DNA of 39,161 bases from Nitrospira sp. CR1.3 (GCA_014055525.1 WIAH01000026.1:1-39161); one strand, 5' to 3'. Shown: positions 21,157 to 30,273, counted from the first letter of the stretch. Program-made: numbers and translations. The notes: generated from the sequence alone by a model not told the origin.

Positions 21157-23676
21157 ATGCCACCTAGGAAGAAAAACCCGTCGAAGCCAAGAGCATCCTC
21201 TCCCGCGTCGGGTGGAAGCACAGCCGAGGACTTTGAAAAACTCGGAGTCTTCTACCTCGGTCGTCCCTACGATCTGGCTGCTAAACAATCGAAGCCGGGT
21301 TGGCTGCTCTATGACTCTAAGGACTTGGTGACTCATGCCGTCTGCGTCGGGATGACCGGTAGCGGCAAGACCGGCCTCTGTCTTTCGCTGCTCGAAGAGG
21401 CGGCGATCGACAACATTCCCGCCATCATTATCGATCCGAAGGGCGATCTCGGAAACCTGATGCTGACGTTTCCCGGGCTCAAGGGCGAAGATTTCCAACC
21501 CTGGATCAACGAGGACGATGCGAGAAAGAAAGGACAGTCGCCGGCCGACTATGCCAAGGCTCAGGCGGAACTCTGGACGAAAGGCCTGGCTGGGTGGCAA
21601 CAGGACGGCGCGCGGATTCAACGGCTGCGGGACGCCGCGGATTTCACCATCTATACGCCGGGCAGCAATGCCGGCCTGCCGGTCTCCATCCTGAAATCGT
21701 TCGCGGCGCCGGCGGCCGACGTGCGCGAGGACGCGGAGCTGCTGCGCGAACGGATCAATACCACGGTGACCAGCTTGCTTGGCTTGCTGGGGATCGAAGC
21801 CGATCCGATTCAGAGCCGCGAACACATCTTGCTCTCGACCATTCTCGACCGGACCTGGAAGAACGAAGCAGACCTTGATCTCGCCGCACTGATCCATGCC
21901 ATTCAGTCGCCGCCGGTGGCGAAGATCGGCGTGATGGATGTCGATTCCTTCTTTCCTGCCAAGGATCGTTTTGCATTGTCGATGAAGCTGAACAATCTCC
22001 TGGCAGCGCCTGGATTTCAGGCCTGGCTGGAGGGGGAGGCGCTCGAGATCCAGCAACTGCTCTATGCACCGACGGGGAAACCCCGCATGGCGATCTTCTC
22101 GATTGCCCATCTGAACGATGCAGAACGGATGTTCTTCGTCACGCTTCTGCTGAGCCAAATGGTCGGATGGATGAGAGCGCAGTCCGGGACGACGAGCCTG
22201 CGCGCGCTTCTTTATATGGACGAAATCTTCGGGTACTTCCCGCCGGTGGCTAATCCGCCTTCCAAGCTCCCGCTGATGACATTGCTCAAGCAAGCCCGAG
22301 CGTTCGGGCTTGGGGTCGTGCTGGCCACTCAGAATCCGGTCGACCTCGACTACAAGGGCTTGGCCAACACCGGGACCTGGTTTATCGGCCGGCTGCAGAC
22401 CGAGCGAGACAAAGCGCGGGTGCTCGAAGGGTTGGAAGGAGCCTCATCCAGCGCCGGAAAGAAATTCGATAGGGGCCGGATGGAACAGACGCTTGCAGGC
22501 CTCGGCAACCGGATCTTCCTCATGAACAACGTGCACGAGGACGAGCCGGTTGTGTTCGAAACGCGTTGGTGTCTCTCCTATCTGCGCGGTCCGTTGACGA
22601 GGGCACAGATCAAGACACTTATGGATCGGGTTCGAGGCGAGGGGCAAGGGGCGAGGGGGGCTGCACGAGACAAAGGAATTGATGCCGGCCTCTTGCCTCG
22701 CACCTCTAGCCACGTGCCTGGCGCAACGCGCCCCATGTTGCCGCCGGATGTACCGCAGTATTTTGTGCCCTTACGAGGTTCCAAGCCAGAGGGAAGCGAA
22801 CTCGTCTACTCGCCGATGTTGTTGGGCGCATCCCAGATTCGATTCTCCGATACGAAGAGCGGTATCGACCAGACGCAGGACGTGATGGTACTTGCGCCCA
22901 TAACCGATGGGGCCGTCGTGGTGGATTGGGACCATGCCGTACAGGCCGGGCTGGCAGTCGGGGATCTCGAGTCTTCGCCGGAAACGGACGCGCAATTTCT
23001 TACCTTACCGGCCCACGCCACTAAAGCAAAAAACTACGCCGATTGGAGCAAGGACTTCGGGGGGTGGCTCTTCCGCACGCAGAAACTCGAATTGTTCAAG
23101 AGTCCCAGCACCAAGGAAGTGTCGAAGCCGGGAGAGTCTGAACGCGACTTCCGGGTTCGTCTACAGCAGACCGGCCGTGAGCAGCGGGACAAGGCCGCGG
23201 ATTTGCTCCGCCAGAAGTACGCGTCGAAGATTGCGATGCTTCAGGAGAGGATCAGGCGCGCCGAGCAGAAGAAGGAGAAGCAGCAGACGGAGTCCCGGTC
23301 GAGCCAGGTTCAAGCGGCGATCACGGTTGGGGCGTCGATCCTGGGGGCGTTCTTAGGCAGGAAGACGATCAGCGCTACGAACCTCGGTCGCGCCACGACC
23401 GCGATCAGGAGCGCCGGTCGCGTGATGAAAGAATCTCAGGACGTTGGCCAGGCAGAGGAAAACGTGGCGGCGCTCCAACAGCAATTAGCCGATCTTGAAG
23501 CGCAGTTCAAATCGGAGAGCGACGCGCTGGCTTCGGCGACCGATCCATTGAACGAGAAACTGGAGTCGATTGCGATCAAACCCACCAAAACCAACATCGC
23601 CGTCAAACTCGTCGCCCTTGCCTGGACGCCGCACTGGCGGGATGCGACGGGGATGCTCACTGCCGCGTGGGAATGA
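21157..23676 (+). CDS. HerA/VirD4-like ATPase with C-terminal coiled coils
   Basis: An 839-residue cytosolic P-loop ATPase of the FtsK/HerA class. Walker A is GMTGSGKTG (65-73), followed by IIDPKGDLGNLML, typical of HerA/VirD4 proteins; Walker B is LLYMDEIFGYFPP near residue 352, and ATQNPVDLDYKGL is the sensor segment. The C-terminal third has a Lys/Glu/Gln-rich coiled coil (about 655-720), a Gly/Ala-rich stretch (AAITVGASILGAFLG), and a second coiled coil (about 765-800). Relatives move DNA or remodel protein-DNA complexes, and some take part in defence or in NurA-linked end resection, but no NurA-like nuclease is adjacent. Residues about 493-522 are low complexity and encoded by an inverted pair of heptad arrays. 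ATG 21157 uses AAGGAG in the end of the DUF486 gene. Confidence 0.82.
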   Translation: MPPRKKNPSKPRASSPASGGSTAEDFEKLGVFYLGRPYDLAAKQSKPGWLLYDSKDLVTHAVCVGMTGSGKTGLCLSLLEEAAIDNIPAIIIDPKGDLGNLMLTFPGLKGEDFQPWINEDDARKKGQSPADYAKAQAELWTKGLAGWQQDGARIQRLRDAADFTIYTPGSNAGLPVSILKSFAAPAADVREDAELLRERINTTVTSLLGLLGIEADPIQSREHILLSTILDRTWKNEADLDLAALIHAIQSPPVAKIGVMDVDSFFPAKDRFALSMKLNNLLAAPGFQAWLEGEALEIQQLLYAPTGKPRMAIFSIAHLNDAERMFFVTLLLSQMVGWMRAQSGTTSLRALLYMDEIFGYFPPVANPPSKLPLMTLLKQARAFGLGVVLATQNPVDLDYKGLANTGTWFIGRLQTERDKARVLEGLEGASSSAGKKFDRGRMEQTLAGLGNRIFLMNNVHEDEPVVFETRWCLSYLRGPLTRAQIKTLMDRVRGEGQGARGAARDKGIDAGLLPRTSSHVPGATRPMLPPDVPQYFVPLRGSKPEGSELVYSPMLLGASQIRFSDTKSGIDQTQDVMVLAPITDGAVVVDWDHAVQAGLAVGDLESSPETDAQFLTLPAHATKAKNYADWSKDFGGWLFRTQKLELFKSPSTKEVSKPGESERDFRVRLQQTGREQRDKAADLLRQKYASKIAMLQERIRRAEQKKEKQQTESRSSQVQAAITVGASILGAFLGRKTISATNLGRATTAIRSAGRVMKESQDVGQAEENVAALQQQLADLEAQFKSESDALASATDPLNEKLESIAIKPTKTNIAVKLVALAWTPHWRDATGMLTAAWE
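22634..22722. repeat. Inverted pair of heptad arrays in frame inside the HerA-like gene
   Basis: Left array 22634-22661: GAGGCGA, GGGGCAA, GGGGCGA, GGGGGGC. Right array 22689-22722: CCTCTTG, CCTCGCA, CCTCTAG, CCACGTG, CCTGGC. They are imperfect reverse complements, like the intergenic pairs elsewhere. They encode a Gly/Arg-rich linker, so the insertion was tolerated in the protein. Confidence 0.72.
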
Positions 23677-23709
23677 ATCGGGATAGGCTGGCTCGACGAG
23701 CGGAATATT

Positions 23710-26355
23710 CTACGAAACCCAACTGAGACGGAGTTGTTCGAAGGCCCTGTCCTCTTCGCGTGCCTGGGGCGGCATCGGGCTGTGAAACACTTCGTCGACA
23801 ATGTGGGCGCCCAGCTTTCTGTACGATTCGAATTGCGATTCATCGAAAAACTGATCCGCAGTGGACTCATGAGGAAAGTCCGGATGCCGGTTGGCATAAT
23901 CGAGGATGTCCGCCGGTTCGTGCCCTGTCAGCGAAGGCTTCAGGTAGATCAGGAGGCCCGTAGGGGCGTTCGCATCGACGAGATCATAGCGAATCGTCCC
24001 GATGGCATGGTGGCGCTGGTTCTCTAGAGGTAACGTCTCCTGACGGAGGTCATCGAGATCCATCTCAATCTCTATCCCCAGATCGATCCGGATCTTCCTG
24101 ATGGCATTCCCCAAATCGCCGAATCCTCTTTGCCGGTCGCATCCGGCGTCGCTGACCAGGATCACCTGGCAGCGCCGGAGGACCATTTCATAAAGCCCAA
24201 GATTCTCGAAGTGGCCTCCGTCGGAGAGGTACACATAGCGGCTCCGTTCATCGGTCAAGCCGAAAGCTTCGACGAGAAGCGGCCCGATAGCAAATTCCGG
24301 GCAGGAGCGTTTGTACGTGACCCGGCCGGCCTCGCCGGGATTTCCCAGCCACCAGCCAAGCCTGATATTGAACATGGTGAGGAGAAAGGCCACCGCCGGT
24401 GAAGAGTGGTAACCCATGTTGGGGCTTGCAGCGGCGCCGGAAATCGTCAGCGCGGTTCCGATCGTAATCGCCTGGTTCACCGCGGGGTTTTTCCCATATT
24501 CCGGCGTGCGACGATACCCAAGGTTGCCGGCGGCGCTGCCGCAATGGAGCGGCGTCACGGTGAATGATTGAGCCTTACGCTGCTGCCAGGCCAGATTCTT
24601 CCCGCGCACCAGATTGAGCGCGATGTTCACCACGTGAAACGGTCTCTGAAGGGAGCCTGTTGGCGGCGCGAGGTCGGCCATCTGAAAATTGTCGTTGGAA
24701 TCAAATCCGGTAAACGGATTAGGGGTCCGGTTGTTCCCTCTGGAGGCTCCGAGGTAAGCGCGAATCAGTCGATTGCGATAGGTGGCGTGAAGCGAAAACT
24801 TGTTGATGTTGATGTAGAACGACATCAGGACGGCAAAAAGAGCCATCCCGACGATATATTCGCTGACCTCGAAGGAGGAAGCGGTCTTGAGAATCCCGGC
24901 GTTGACCCACGCGAGCAACGTCAGCAACAGCGCGACAGTCAATGGGGCCAGTACAAGCAGGTAGCATTGCGCTCCGAGCTTCTTCCACCATTGAGGCTCC
25001 GCCTCGGTGGGGGTTGCCGCCGTCTTGGCGCTGAAACCGATGAGGAGCGTGAAAAGCCCGGTGATTCCACCTGCCGAGCTTAGCCATCCCGGGAGCTTCG
25101 ACAGCATCCCAGGACCGAACATCACGATCCCGAAAGCTCCCGCCCAGGATACCGAAGCGATCAAGACCCAGGACCCGGCGCGTCCCCACCATTCACGGTC
25201 GCCGTCCCCTGTCGAACGGCTCGCAATCCCGATGAAGAGCGAGGCGGCCAGCAGAAAGAGCGAGAGCACGGCTGGAACGGCAACGCAGCTATACCAATCT
25301 TCAAAGGCGGGGAGCTGGTACAGAGCGGCTGCTCGATGGAGAGCGAACCAGATGAGTCCTCCGCCCAACAGACCACTGAGCACAATCGTCAGAAGTTCGA
25401 GATACCGCCAGGCCTCTCCCCAAGGCCGCTGGAGTACCAGGGCTGCGATGAGCCAGGCGGTTGCATGCATGGCGCCGGCCCCGAGCGCTAAGGTAAAGAG
25501 GCTTGAGAAGCCGAAAAGACTGAGGTCGCTAAGACTGTGTCCCGCCGCCCTATACCATTCCCAGGCGACCGTTAGGAGGGCGACGCCGGATACCAGCGGG
25601 ACCAGGGAAAGGCAGAGAAACGCGCGCTGGCCTTCAAACCAGCGCCATTTTGCGCGCGGCCGCAATGTTGAGAGACTTGGCCGGCACAGATGCAAATACA
25701 TCAGATTGAGCAGAAGCAGGAAACTGCCGATCGTCGCCGCTGTCGCCATGAACTCGATTGGAGGGCGGAGTCTGAGTATCGCCCGATGCAGGAAGGGAAC
25801 TGCCAGGAGAGCCAGAAGAAACGGAACCAGCACGAGCCAGTTGAGAAGGAGATTCCGGAGATACGTTCCGACGAGAGTCCAGGAGTCGACGGAAAGCAAA
25901 CCCAATCGCGGGCTCAGGTAGTTGCTGAACATGCGGAGATGAGCGATGGGAGCCGGTTCCACCCTTTCCGGGCGTCTCGGCTGGTTGCGAAGTTCCTCGG
26001 CGACTCCCGCGAGGCCCAACGGGTGATTGCGTATCCATGCGGTCAACCAGCTTCCGATATACCCGCCGCCCGAGACGGTCGAGAGATAATCAAACCTGCC
26101 GAGGACTGTGAGGCGGGCAAGCCCCTGCAGGATGCCGAGTCCGAATGTCGCGCTTCGAATTCCTCCTCCTGAAAGACAGAGAGCGATCCGTGGACGAGGC
26201 AGTCGGTGAATGAGACCGTAGAGGGCTTCGATTCGGGCTTCAGGCGATCCTTCGGTCGGATGGCTCGCCGGCAACGGTCCATGCAGCCGTTCGTATTCCT
26301 CCTCCAAAACTCGGCAGAGATGAATCGGTGAAGTGGTAGGCTGAGGCGACGTCAT
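23710..26355 (-). CDS. Patatin-like phospholipase with large internal membrane domain
   Basis: An 881-residue protein in which a patatin (Ser-Asp lipid acyl hydrolase) fold is split. The N-terminal part has the oxyanion loop LSGGGIRSATFGLG (residues 61-74) and the nucleophile elbow STVSGGGYIGSW (Ser95). A polytopic membrane region with roughly ten hydrophobic helices follows (about 170-560). The catalytic Asp comes late as YLSDGGHFENLGLYE near 715, after an NIRLGWWLGNP segment typical of this subgroup. The active site therefore sits on a membrane-embedded enzyme likely acting on phospholipids of the same bilayer. ATG 26355 is chosen; the frame to 26442 overlaps the upstream gene. It is the last of three genes with a lipoprotein and a second patatin, and converges on the HerA-like gene. 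Confidence 0.83.
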   Translation of the reverse strand: MTSPQPTTSPIHLCRVLEEEYERLHGPLPASHPTEGSPEARIEALYGLIHRLPRPRIALCLSGGGIRSATFGLGILQGLARLTVLGRFDYLSTVSGGGYIGSWLTAWIRNHPLGLAGVAEELRNQPRRPERVEPAPIAHLRMFSNYLSPRLGLLSVDSWTLVGTYLRNLLLNWLVLVPFLLALLAVPFLHRAILRLRPPIEFMATAATIGSFLLLLNLMYLHLCRPSLSTLRPRAKWRWFEGQRAFLCLSLVPLVSGVALLTVAWEWYRAAGHSLSDLSLFGFSSLFTLALGAGAMHATAWLIAALVLQRPWGEAWRYLELLTIVLSGLLGGGLIWFALHRAAALYQLPAFEDWYSCVAVPAVLSLFLLAASLFIGIASRSTGDGDREWWGRAGSWVLIASVSWAGAFGIVMFGPGMLSKLPGWLSSAGGITGLFTLLIGFSAKTAATPTEAEPQWWKKLGAQCYLLVLAPLTVALLLTLLAWVNAGILKTASSFEVSEYIVGMALFAVLMSFYININKFSLHATYRNRLIRAYLGASRGNNRTPNPFTGFDSNDNFQMADLAPPTGSLQRPFHVVNIALNLVRGKNLAWQQRKAQSFTVTPLHCGSAAGNLGYRRTPEYGKNPAVNQAITIGTALTISGAAASPNMGYHSSPAVAFLLTMFNIRLGWWLGNPGEAGRVTYKRSCPEFAIGPLLVEAFGLTDERSRYVYLSDGGHFENLGLYEMVLRRCQVILVSDAGCDRQRGFGDLGNAIRKIRIDLGIEIEMDLDDLRQETLPLENQRHHAIGTIRYDLVDANAPTGLLIYLKPSLTGHEPADILDYANRHPDFPHESTADQFFDESQFESYRKLGAHIVDEVFHSPMPPQAREEDRAFEQLRLSWVS

Positions 26356-26392
26356 GATTGCATCCCCGCGCGTACAAGTGCGTCGCGCACTC

Positions 26393-27817
26393 TCATCGGC
26401 CCTCGATGAAGGCGATGATCCGCTGCCGTTGCTTGTCGACAACTTTCCGGGCCGCCGCGATCAGGAGCGCGCCGTGGCAGGGATCCTCGATCTTAAACAG
26501 GGTCGGGATCTGCCGCATGGTCCGTTTAATCTCATCGACCGTGAGGTTCCGGGGGCAGCTTGACGGGATGGGATCGTCCTGGGTCCACTCCGCTTCGGTA
26601 TGCCGCAGGATAATGAGTTTCAGGTGATCGTAGTCCGGCAGGAGTGCGCCTTCTGCGCGCAGACTGTGCCAGAGCATCGCCTGATAGGCGTTCGCCCGCT
26701 CCTCCATGATGCCGACAATGCGGGAGGGGTCATCAGTGAAGACCTCAAAACCTTTTTCCTTCCCGGTCAGCTCTGCGCTGCCCTCGTCAAAGGGAAAAGA
26801 GGCATCAACGACGATGATCAACCCTTTTCTGGCGGCGGGATGCTCGGGATTCAGCTTGTTCAGGAAAAGCGTGGTGAGCGACTCGGTGCCGAGGTTGTCG
26901 AAGAGCCCGCCGTCTCCCACGTGGGTGTAGCGTTCCGCGCCTGCTGATTGGTAGGTCACCGGTCCGACCACGGGAGGAAAAGAGGCCGAGGTGACCACCG
27001 CGAGCGAGATTGGAAGCCGGCGATGATCAATGCCGAGATCTTCGAACGTCTGTGGAAGAAATTGATCCTTGGCCCGTTGGAGGCTCCGATCATAACTGGC
27101 TCGCCCTTCGGGCGTGAACTGCAGCCCCTTGGCAACCAGCTTGGCGCGAAGTTCCCCGGTGAAATCGTAGGCGAAGTCCGACGGCGGCAGCGTGGTGAGG
27201 GCCAGGCGTCGTCCCGTGTTGTAGATGGTGCCGTTGAAGATAATCCGGGGGGCGTCCCCATGACGCTCTCGTTCGTACAATCCGTTGAGCGTGATCCCGC
27301 TGAAAAAATCGGCGTCCCAGACATCGGCGAAGGAGTGGGCGAACTTCGTGGGATTGGCGACTCGGAACTTCAGCAGCAGCCGCCTGATGGCGCGCAACTG
27401 GAAGTTCTTCTGCATGTCGTCCTTGAAGGCCGCGAAGAACTGCCGATAGGCGGGAGTCAACCCCTGCTCGGCCAGAACCGCTTCGGACTTGCCTGGTTTT
27501 TTGACGGCATAGTAGCCTGTTGCCAGACTGCCGCCGGATACACTGGAGATGTGGGTGATCTTCTCGATCACGCTGCGCTCCCGCCCGCCGTCTTTCACGC
27601 GAATCTCCGCTAGGGCTTCGATCGCGCCCGCGGCAAAGGTGGCGGCCCGACTGCCTCCGCCTGACAAGGCGAGGCCGACGAGGAGATCCTGATCAGGGAG
27701 CGGCGCAAAGACGGGTGTTGCCCTGTCCGTATGGGCCGGCAACTGCTGGATTTTTGCAAAACATCCGGCGAGCGCCAGCATGAAGCCTAGGCTCAACAAC
27801 GTCATTCCCTTCATCAT
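26393..27817 (-). CDS. Patatin-like phospholipase lipoprotein
   Basis: A 474-residue predicted lipoprotein: signal MMKGMTLLSLGFMLALAGC with lipobox LALAGC and Cys19. The patatin motifs are LALSGGGSRAATFAAG (oxyanion loop, near 50-65), the nucleophile elbow SSVSGGSLATGY (Ser94) and the catalytic Asp in HVGDGGLFDNLGTE (near 305). SASFPPVVGPV before the Asp is typical of this group. Expected to hydrolyse acyl lipids in the periplasm or at the outer membrane. ATG 27817 has GGGAG about 9 bases upstream; ATG 27814 is an alternative. It starts 50 bases after the preceding lipoprotein gene and ends 37 bases before the membrane patatin, so the three form an operon. Substrate unknown. Confidence 0.86.
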   Translation of the reverse strand: MMKGMTLLSLGFMLALAGCFAKIQQLPAHTDRATPVFAPLPDQDLLVGLALSGGGSRAATFAAGAIEALAEIRVKDGGRERSVIEKITHISSVSGGSLATGYYAVKKPGKSEAVLAEQGLTPAYRQFFAAFKDDMQKNFQLRAIRRLLLKFRVANPTKFAHSFADVWDADFFSGITLNGLYERERHGDAPRIIFNGTIYNTGRRLALTTLPPSDFAYDFTGELRAKLVAKGLQFTPEGRASYDRSLQRAKDQFLPQTFEDLGIDHRRLPISLAVVTSASFPPVVGPVTYQSAGAERYTHVGDGGLFDNLGTESLTTLFLNKLNPEHPAARKGLIIVVDASFPFDEGSAELTGKEKGFEVFTDDPSRIVGIMEERANAYQAMLWHSLRAEGALLPDYDHLKLIILRHTEAEWTQDDPIPSSCPRNLTVDEIKRTMRQIPTLFKIEDPCHGALLIAAARKVVDKQRQRIIAFIEGR

Positions 27818-27867
27818 GGTCGAAGCTCCCTGACAAATCCTGCCGGGCACCAGCGGACCACCGGCTC

Positions 27868-28884
27868 CTAGTTGGTTCCCTGCTTCACCTGAAAATAGCA
27901 AAATCCTTCATGCTCGACCAGTTTCTTTGCCGTCACGCCAGCGGCCGTTTCGACTGCCGCCGCCAAAGTTTCATTGCCGGTTCCGGCGCCGCTGCCTCCT
28001 CGGACAGCTTTGCCGACTTCGGTGGTGACAGCCGCCTCAGTCCGCAACGCGTCACGCGTGATTCGTGCCATGGCATCCGGTGTGACCGCGGGATGGTCAG
28101 CTCTGAATTCCGGATAGGGGCGGTCCTCCGAAGCCCATTCGACCCGCAAGGCCGTTGCTCCGTGGATGGCCGGGACCTCGAACGCTGCGTCAAAGAAGGC
28201 TTCAAGAAAGATCCTGGTCAGGTCCGCGCTGACCCTTTGGGACGTGACCGTTCCTCCTGAATCGACGGTCGGGCTGCCAGAGACCGGCATCGGTTGTCCG
28301 GAAAGGCCTGGAAACAGGAAGGCCGTCCCGCTTCGGTCGACAAATCCGTTGGAAGTGATCCTCAGTACTCTGCGGGCGGACCCTGCGGGCGTTGACTGGT
28401 CGGCGATAAAGCGGAGATCGCCGAAATAGGCCTTGTTGTACGCCAAAAGCAGCCGCGCAAACCGCGAGGTATCCCGCAGGAGATCTTCTTCATCAATGCC
28501 GATCTGATTGTGCCAGTGATGGATAGTCATGACGACCTGCTGCAGAGCGGCGAGGTCGAATCGGGGGAGAGATTTCTTGATCAGATCAGCCGAGAGATCC
28601 TCCAGCGGCAGCAACGAGTCCGCGTCACTCGAACTGCGCTCGCGAATGCGTTGGATGAGCGCCCGCACCGGCTCGATGGCAGACTCGGTGGACATCTGCT
28701 TCTCATCACGAACTTGCGCGAGACAGGCCAAAAATGACTTTGAGAGCAGAGGATCCGCAGTCAGTTTGTCCCGATAAGGTGACTGACCCAGGCTGATCGG
28801 ATTTCGCACATCCGGCGCGGAAGAGCCGCAACCGACGAAGACCATCAAGCCGCCTATGATCAGAAGAGGATGGGCGAGATTCAT
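27868..28884 (-). CDS. Predicted lipoprotein of unknown function, patatin operon
   Basis: A 338-residue protein with a lipoprotein signal (MNLAHPLLIIGGLMVFVGC, Cys19). The mature part has a helical region with LLSKSFLACLAQVRDEKQMS, RFDLAALQQVVMTIHHWHNQ and FARLLLAYNKAYFGDLRFI, a Gly/Ser-rich middle (FLFPGLSGQPMPVSG), and a C-terminal Ala/Thr-rich helix (AAAVETAAGVTAKKLVEHEG). No known domain is recognised. ATG 28884 gives the clean signal peptide; the frame continues to 28941 without sense. Being first of a three-gene run with two patatin-like lipases, it may be a secreted partner, inhibitor or substrate carrier for them (inference). Confidence 0.78.
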   Translation of the reverse strand: MNLAHPLLIIGGLMVFVGCGSSAPDVRNPISLGQSPYRDKLTADPLLSKSFLACLAQVRDEKQMSTESAIEPVRALIQRIRERSSSDADSLLPLEDLSADLIKKSLPRFDLAALQQVVMTIHHWHNQIGIDEEDLLRDTSRFARLLLAYNKAYFGDLRFIADQSTPAGSARRVLRITSNGFVDRSGTAFLFPGLSGQPMPVSGSPTVDSGGTVTSQRVSADLTRIFLEAFFDAAFEVPAIHGATALRVEWASEDRPYPEFRADHPAVTPDAMARITRDALRTEAAVTTEVGKAVRGGSGAGTGNETLAAAVETAAGVTAKKLVEHEGFCYFQVKQGTN

Positions 28885-28908
28885 GAAGGCTCCGACTGCC
28901 GTTGTTTC

Positions 28909-28935
28909 GCGAGGAGTGCCACAGCACATCCTCGC
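28909..28935 (-). promoter_or_regulatory. Hairpin in the leader of the lipoprotein-patatin operon
   Basis: GCGAGGA...TCCTCGC, 7 perfect pairs around a 13-base loop that itself has GTGC/GCAC. It lies 25 bases upstream of ATG 28884. The core CGAGGATGTGC (minus strand) recurs at 32323-32313 before the histidine kinase gene, again next to a CCTCG that can pair with it. Confidence 0.4.
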
Positions 28936-29006
28936 CCACAACGTGCAACCGCTATGCCTCTAGTATTCTACGAACCAGACGTTCTGACGAGAGAATTCAG
29001 CCAAGT

Positions 29007-29573
29007 TCAGTGCTTTTTGTCCTTCTGCATGATCTTGTCGGTCCATGCGAGGAGTATGGCTGACCCGAGAAAGGTCATGTGGATAAAAATTTTCCACTTG
29101 ATGTGTTCGGGATTTTCATTGGCTACATCGACGAAGGCCTTGAGGAGATGGATGCTGGAAATTCCAATCAATGAGGCGGCCAACTTGATCTTGATGGTGC
29201 CAGGATCGACGTGAGTCAACCAATCGGGACGGTCCGGATGGGTCTCGAGATCCAGTTTGCTCACAAACGTCGCGTAGCCGCCGATGATGACCATCGTCAG
29301 TAAATTGGCCACCATGGTGACGTCGATCAGGCCCAGCACCCCCAGCATGAATTTCGTCTCTTCAAGCTGTTGAATGTGGATGGACATTTCCCACAACTCG
29401 ACAAGAAACTTATAGGCGTAGAGGAGCTCCGCGACGATCAGCCCTCCATAGAGAGGCGCTTGAATCCAGCGGCTGGCAAACACGATGGATTCGAAGACTC
29501 GTTCGATCGCGTGCATACCCTCCTGGCGGGGCGCCAGGGCCTCATCGGGAACAGACGGAGTTCCGCTGGTCAT
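29007..29573 (-). CDS. YqhA/UPF0114 family membrane protein
   Basis: A 188-residue inner-membrane protein of the YqhA (UPF0114, TIGR00645) family. Conserved features are the N-terminal FESIVFASRWIQAPLYGGLI, the VLGLIDVTMVANLLTMVIIG helix, the GGYATFVSK segment, and LAASLIGISSIHLLKAFV; four helices are predicted. Function is not established; relatives are linked to ion homeostasis or respiration only by context. A strong AGGAGGT sits 3 bases before ATG 29573; GTG 29576 would leave no spacing. It follows the NarL regulator after 16 bases, so it is probably in the same transcript as the kinase-regulator pair and could be under its own control. Confidence 0.88.
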   Translation of the reverse strand: MTSGTPSVPDEALAPRQEGMHAIERVFESIVFASRWIQAPLYGGLIVAELLYAYKFLVELWEMSIHIQQLEETKFMLGVLGLIDVTMVANLLTMVIIGGYATFVSKLDLETHPDRPDWLTHVDPGTIKIKLAASLIGISSIHLLKAFVDVANENPEHIKWKIFIHMTFLGSAILLAWTDKIMQKDKKH

Positions 29574-29589
29574 CACACCTCCTTACTTT

Positions 29590-30273
29590 CTATTTATGGG
29601 TCAGGTGAGACCCCGCCGACTTAAAGCTTCCGGCATAGAATGCGGCGACTTGCGATCGTCGCCCTATCTGCAGCTTTGAATAGATATTCGCCAGATAATT
29701 CTTGACGGTCTTCTCGCTCAGGTTCAGTTGTGTCGCGATCTCCTTGTTGGTTAAGCCCTCCGCCACCAGCGGCAGCAGGCGCTGTTCTTGAGGCGACAGT
29801 AACGGACGTTTGGAGGGCCCTGATTGAGCGGGCCCGTTCTTGATTAAGTGGAGCGTGTACTTGGTCAGTCGCGGGTCCATCAAGGGCTGGCCTGAGGCCA
29901 CGGTCTTGATCGCCTTGACCAGCGCTTCGGAGGCGATATCTTTGAGCACATAGCCATGCGCTCCGGAGAGGATCGCCTCCACTACCGTATGGTCGTCGGC
30001 AAAGCTCGTCAAAAACAGCACTCTGGTCTCCGGGCAGGCCGCCAGGATGTCGCGCGCCGCATCCACGCCGCTTCCGTCGGGAAGACGGATGTCGAGGAGG
30101 ACGATATCCGGTTTGAGACGAACGCTCAATTGCTTTGCTTCGTCCTTCCGAGTCGCCTGACCGACGACTTTAATGCCGGGGGTCAAGTCGAGGACGGCTC
30201 CCAGCCCGATGCGCACGACTTCATGATCGTCGACGATCAGTAAGCGAATCGATCTGGAACGGGAGGGGCTCAT
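29590..30273 (-). CDS. NarL/FixJ-family response regulator
   Basis: A 227-residue regulator. The receiver domain (about 8-125) has the acidic pair DD in LLIVDDHEVV, phosphoacceptor Asp61 in IVLLDIRLPDGSG, Thr/Ser in LFLTSF, and Lys in GYVLKDI. The C-terminal LuxR-type helix-turn-helix (about 153-210) contains LSPQEQRLLPLVAEGLTNKE and LNLSEKTVKNYLANIYSKL. Its ATG overlaps the kinase stop (ATGA), which marks them as cognate partners. It is closely related to the regulator at 32431-33105, sharing KTVKNYLANI and GAHGYVLKDI, so the two systems probably arose by duplication. Target genes may include the YqhA gene directly downstream (inference). Confidence 0.93.
   Translation of the reverse strand: MSPSRSRSIRLLIVDDHEVVRIGLGAVLDLTPGIKVVGQATRKDEAKQLSVRLKPDIVLLDIRLPDGSGVDAARDILAACPETRVLFLTSFADDHTVVEAILSGAHGYVLKDIASEALVKAIKTVASGQPLMDPRLTKYTLHLIKNGPAQSGPSKRPLLSPQEQRLLPLVAEGLTNKEIATQLNLSEKTVKNYLANIYSKLQIGRRSQVAAFYAGSFKSAGSHLTHK

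Noticed and set aside
20785..22293. 502-residue minus-strand open frame
   Set aside because: Antisense to the DUF486 and HerA-like genes, which have clear motifs and ribosome sites; composition is that of a shadow.
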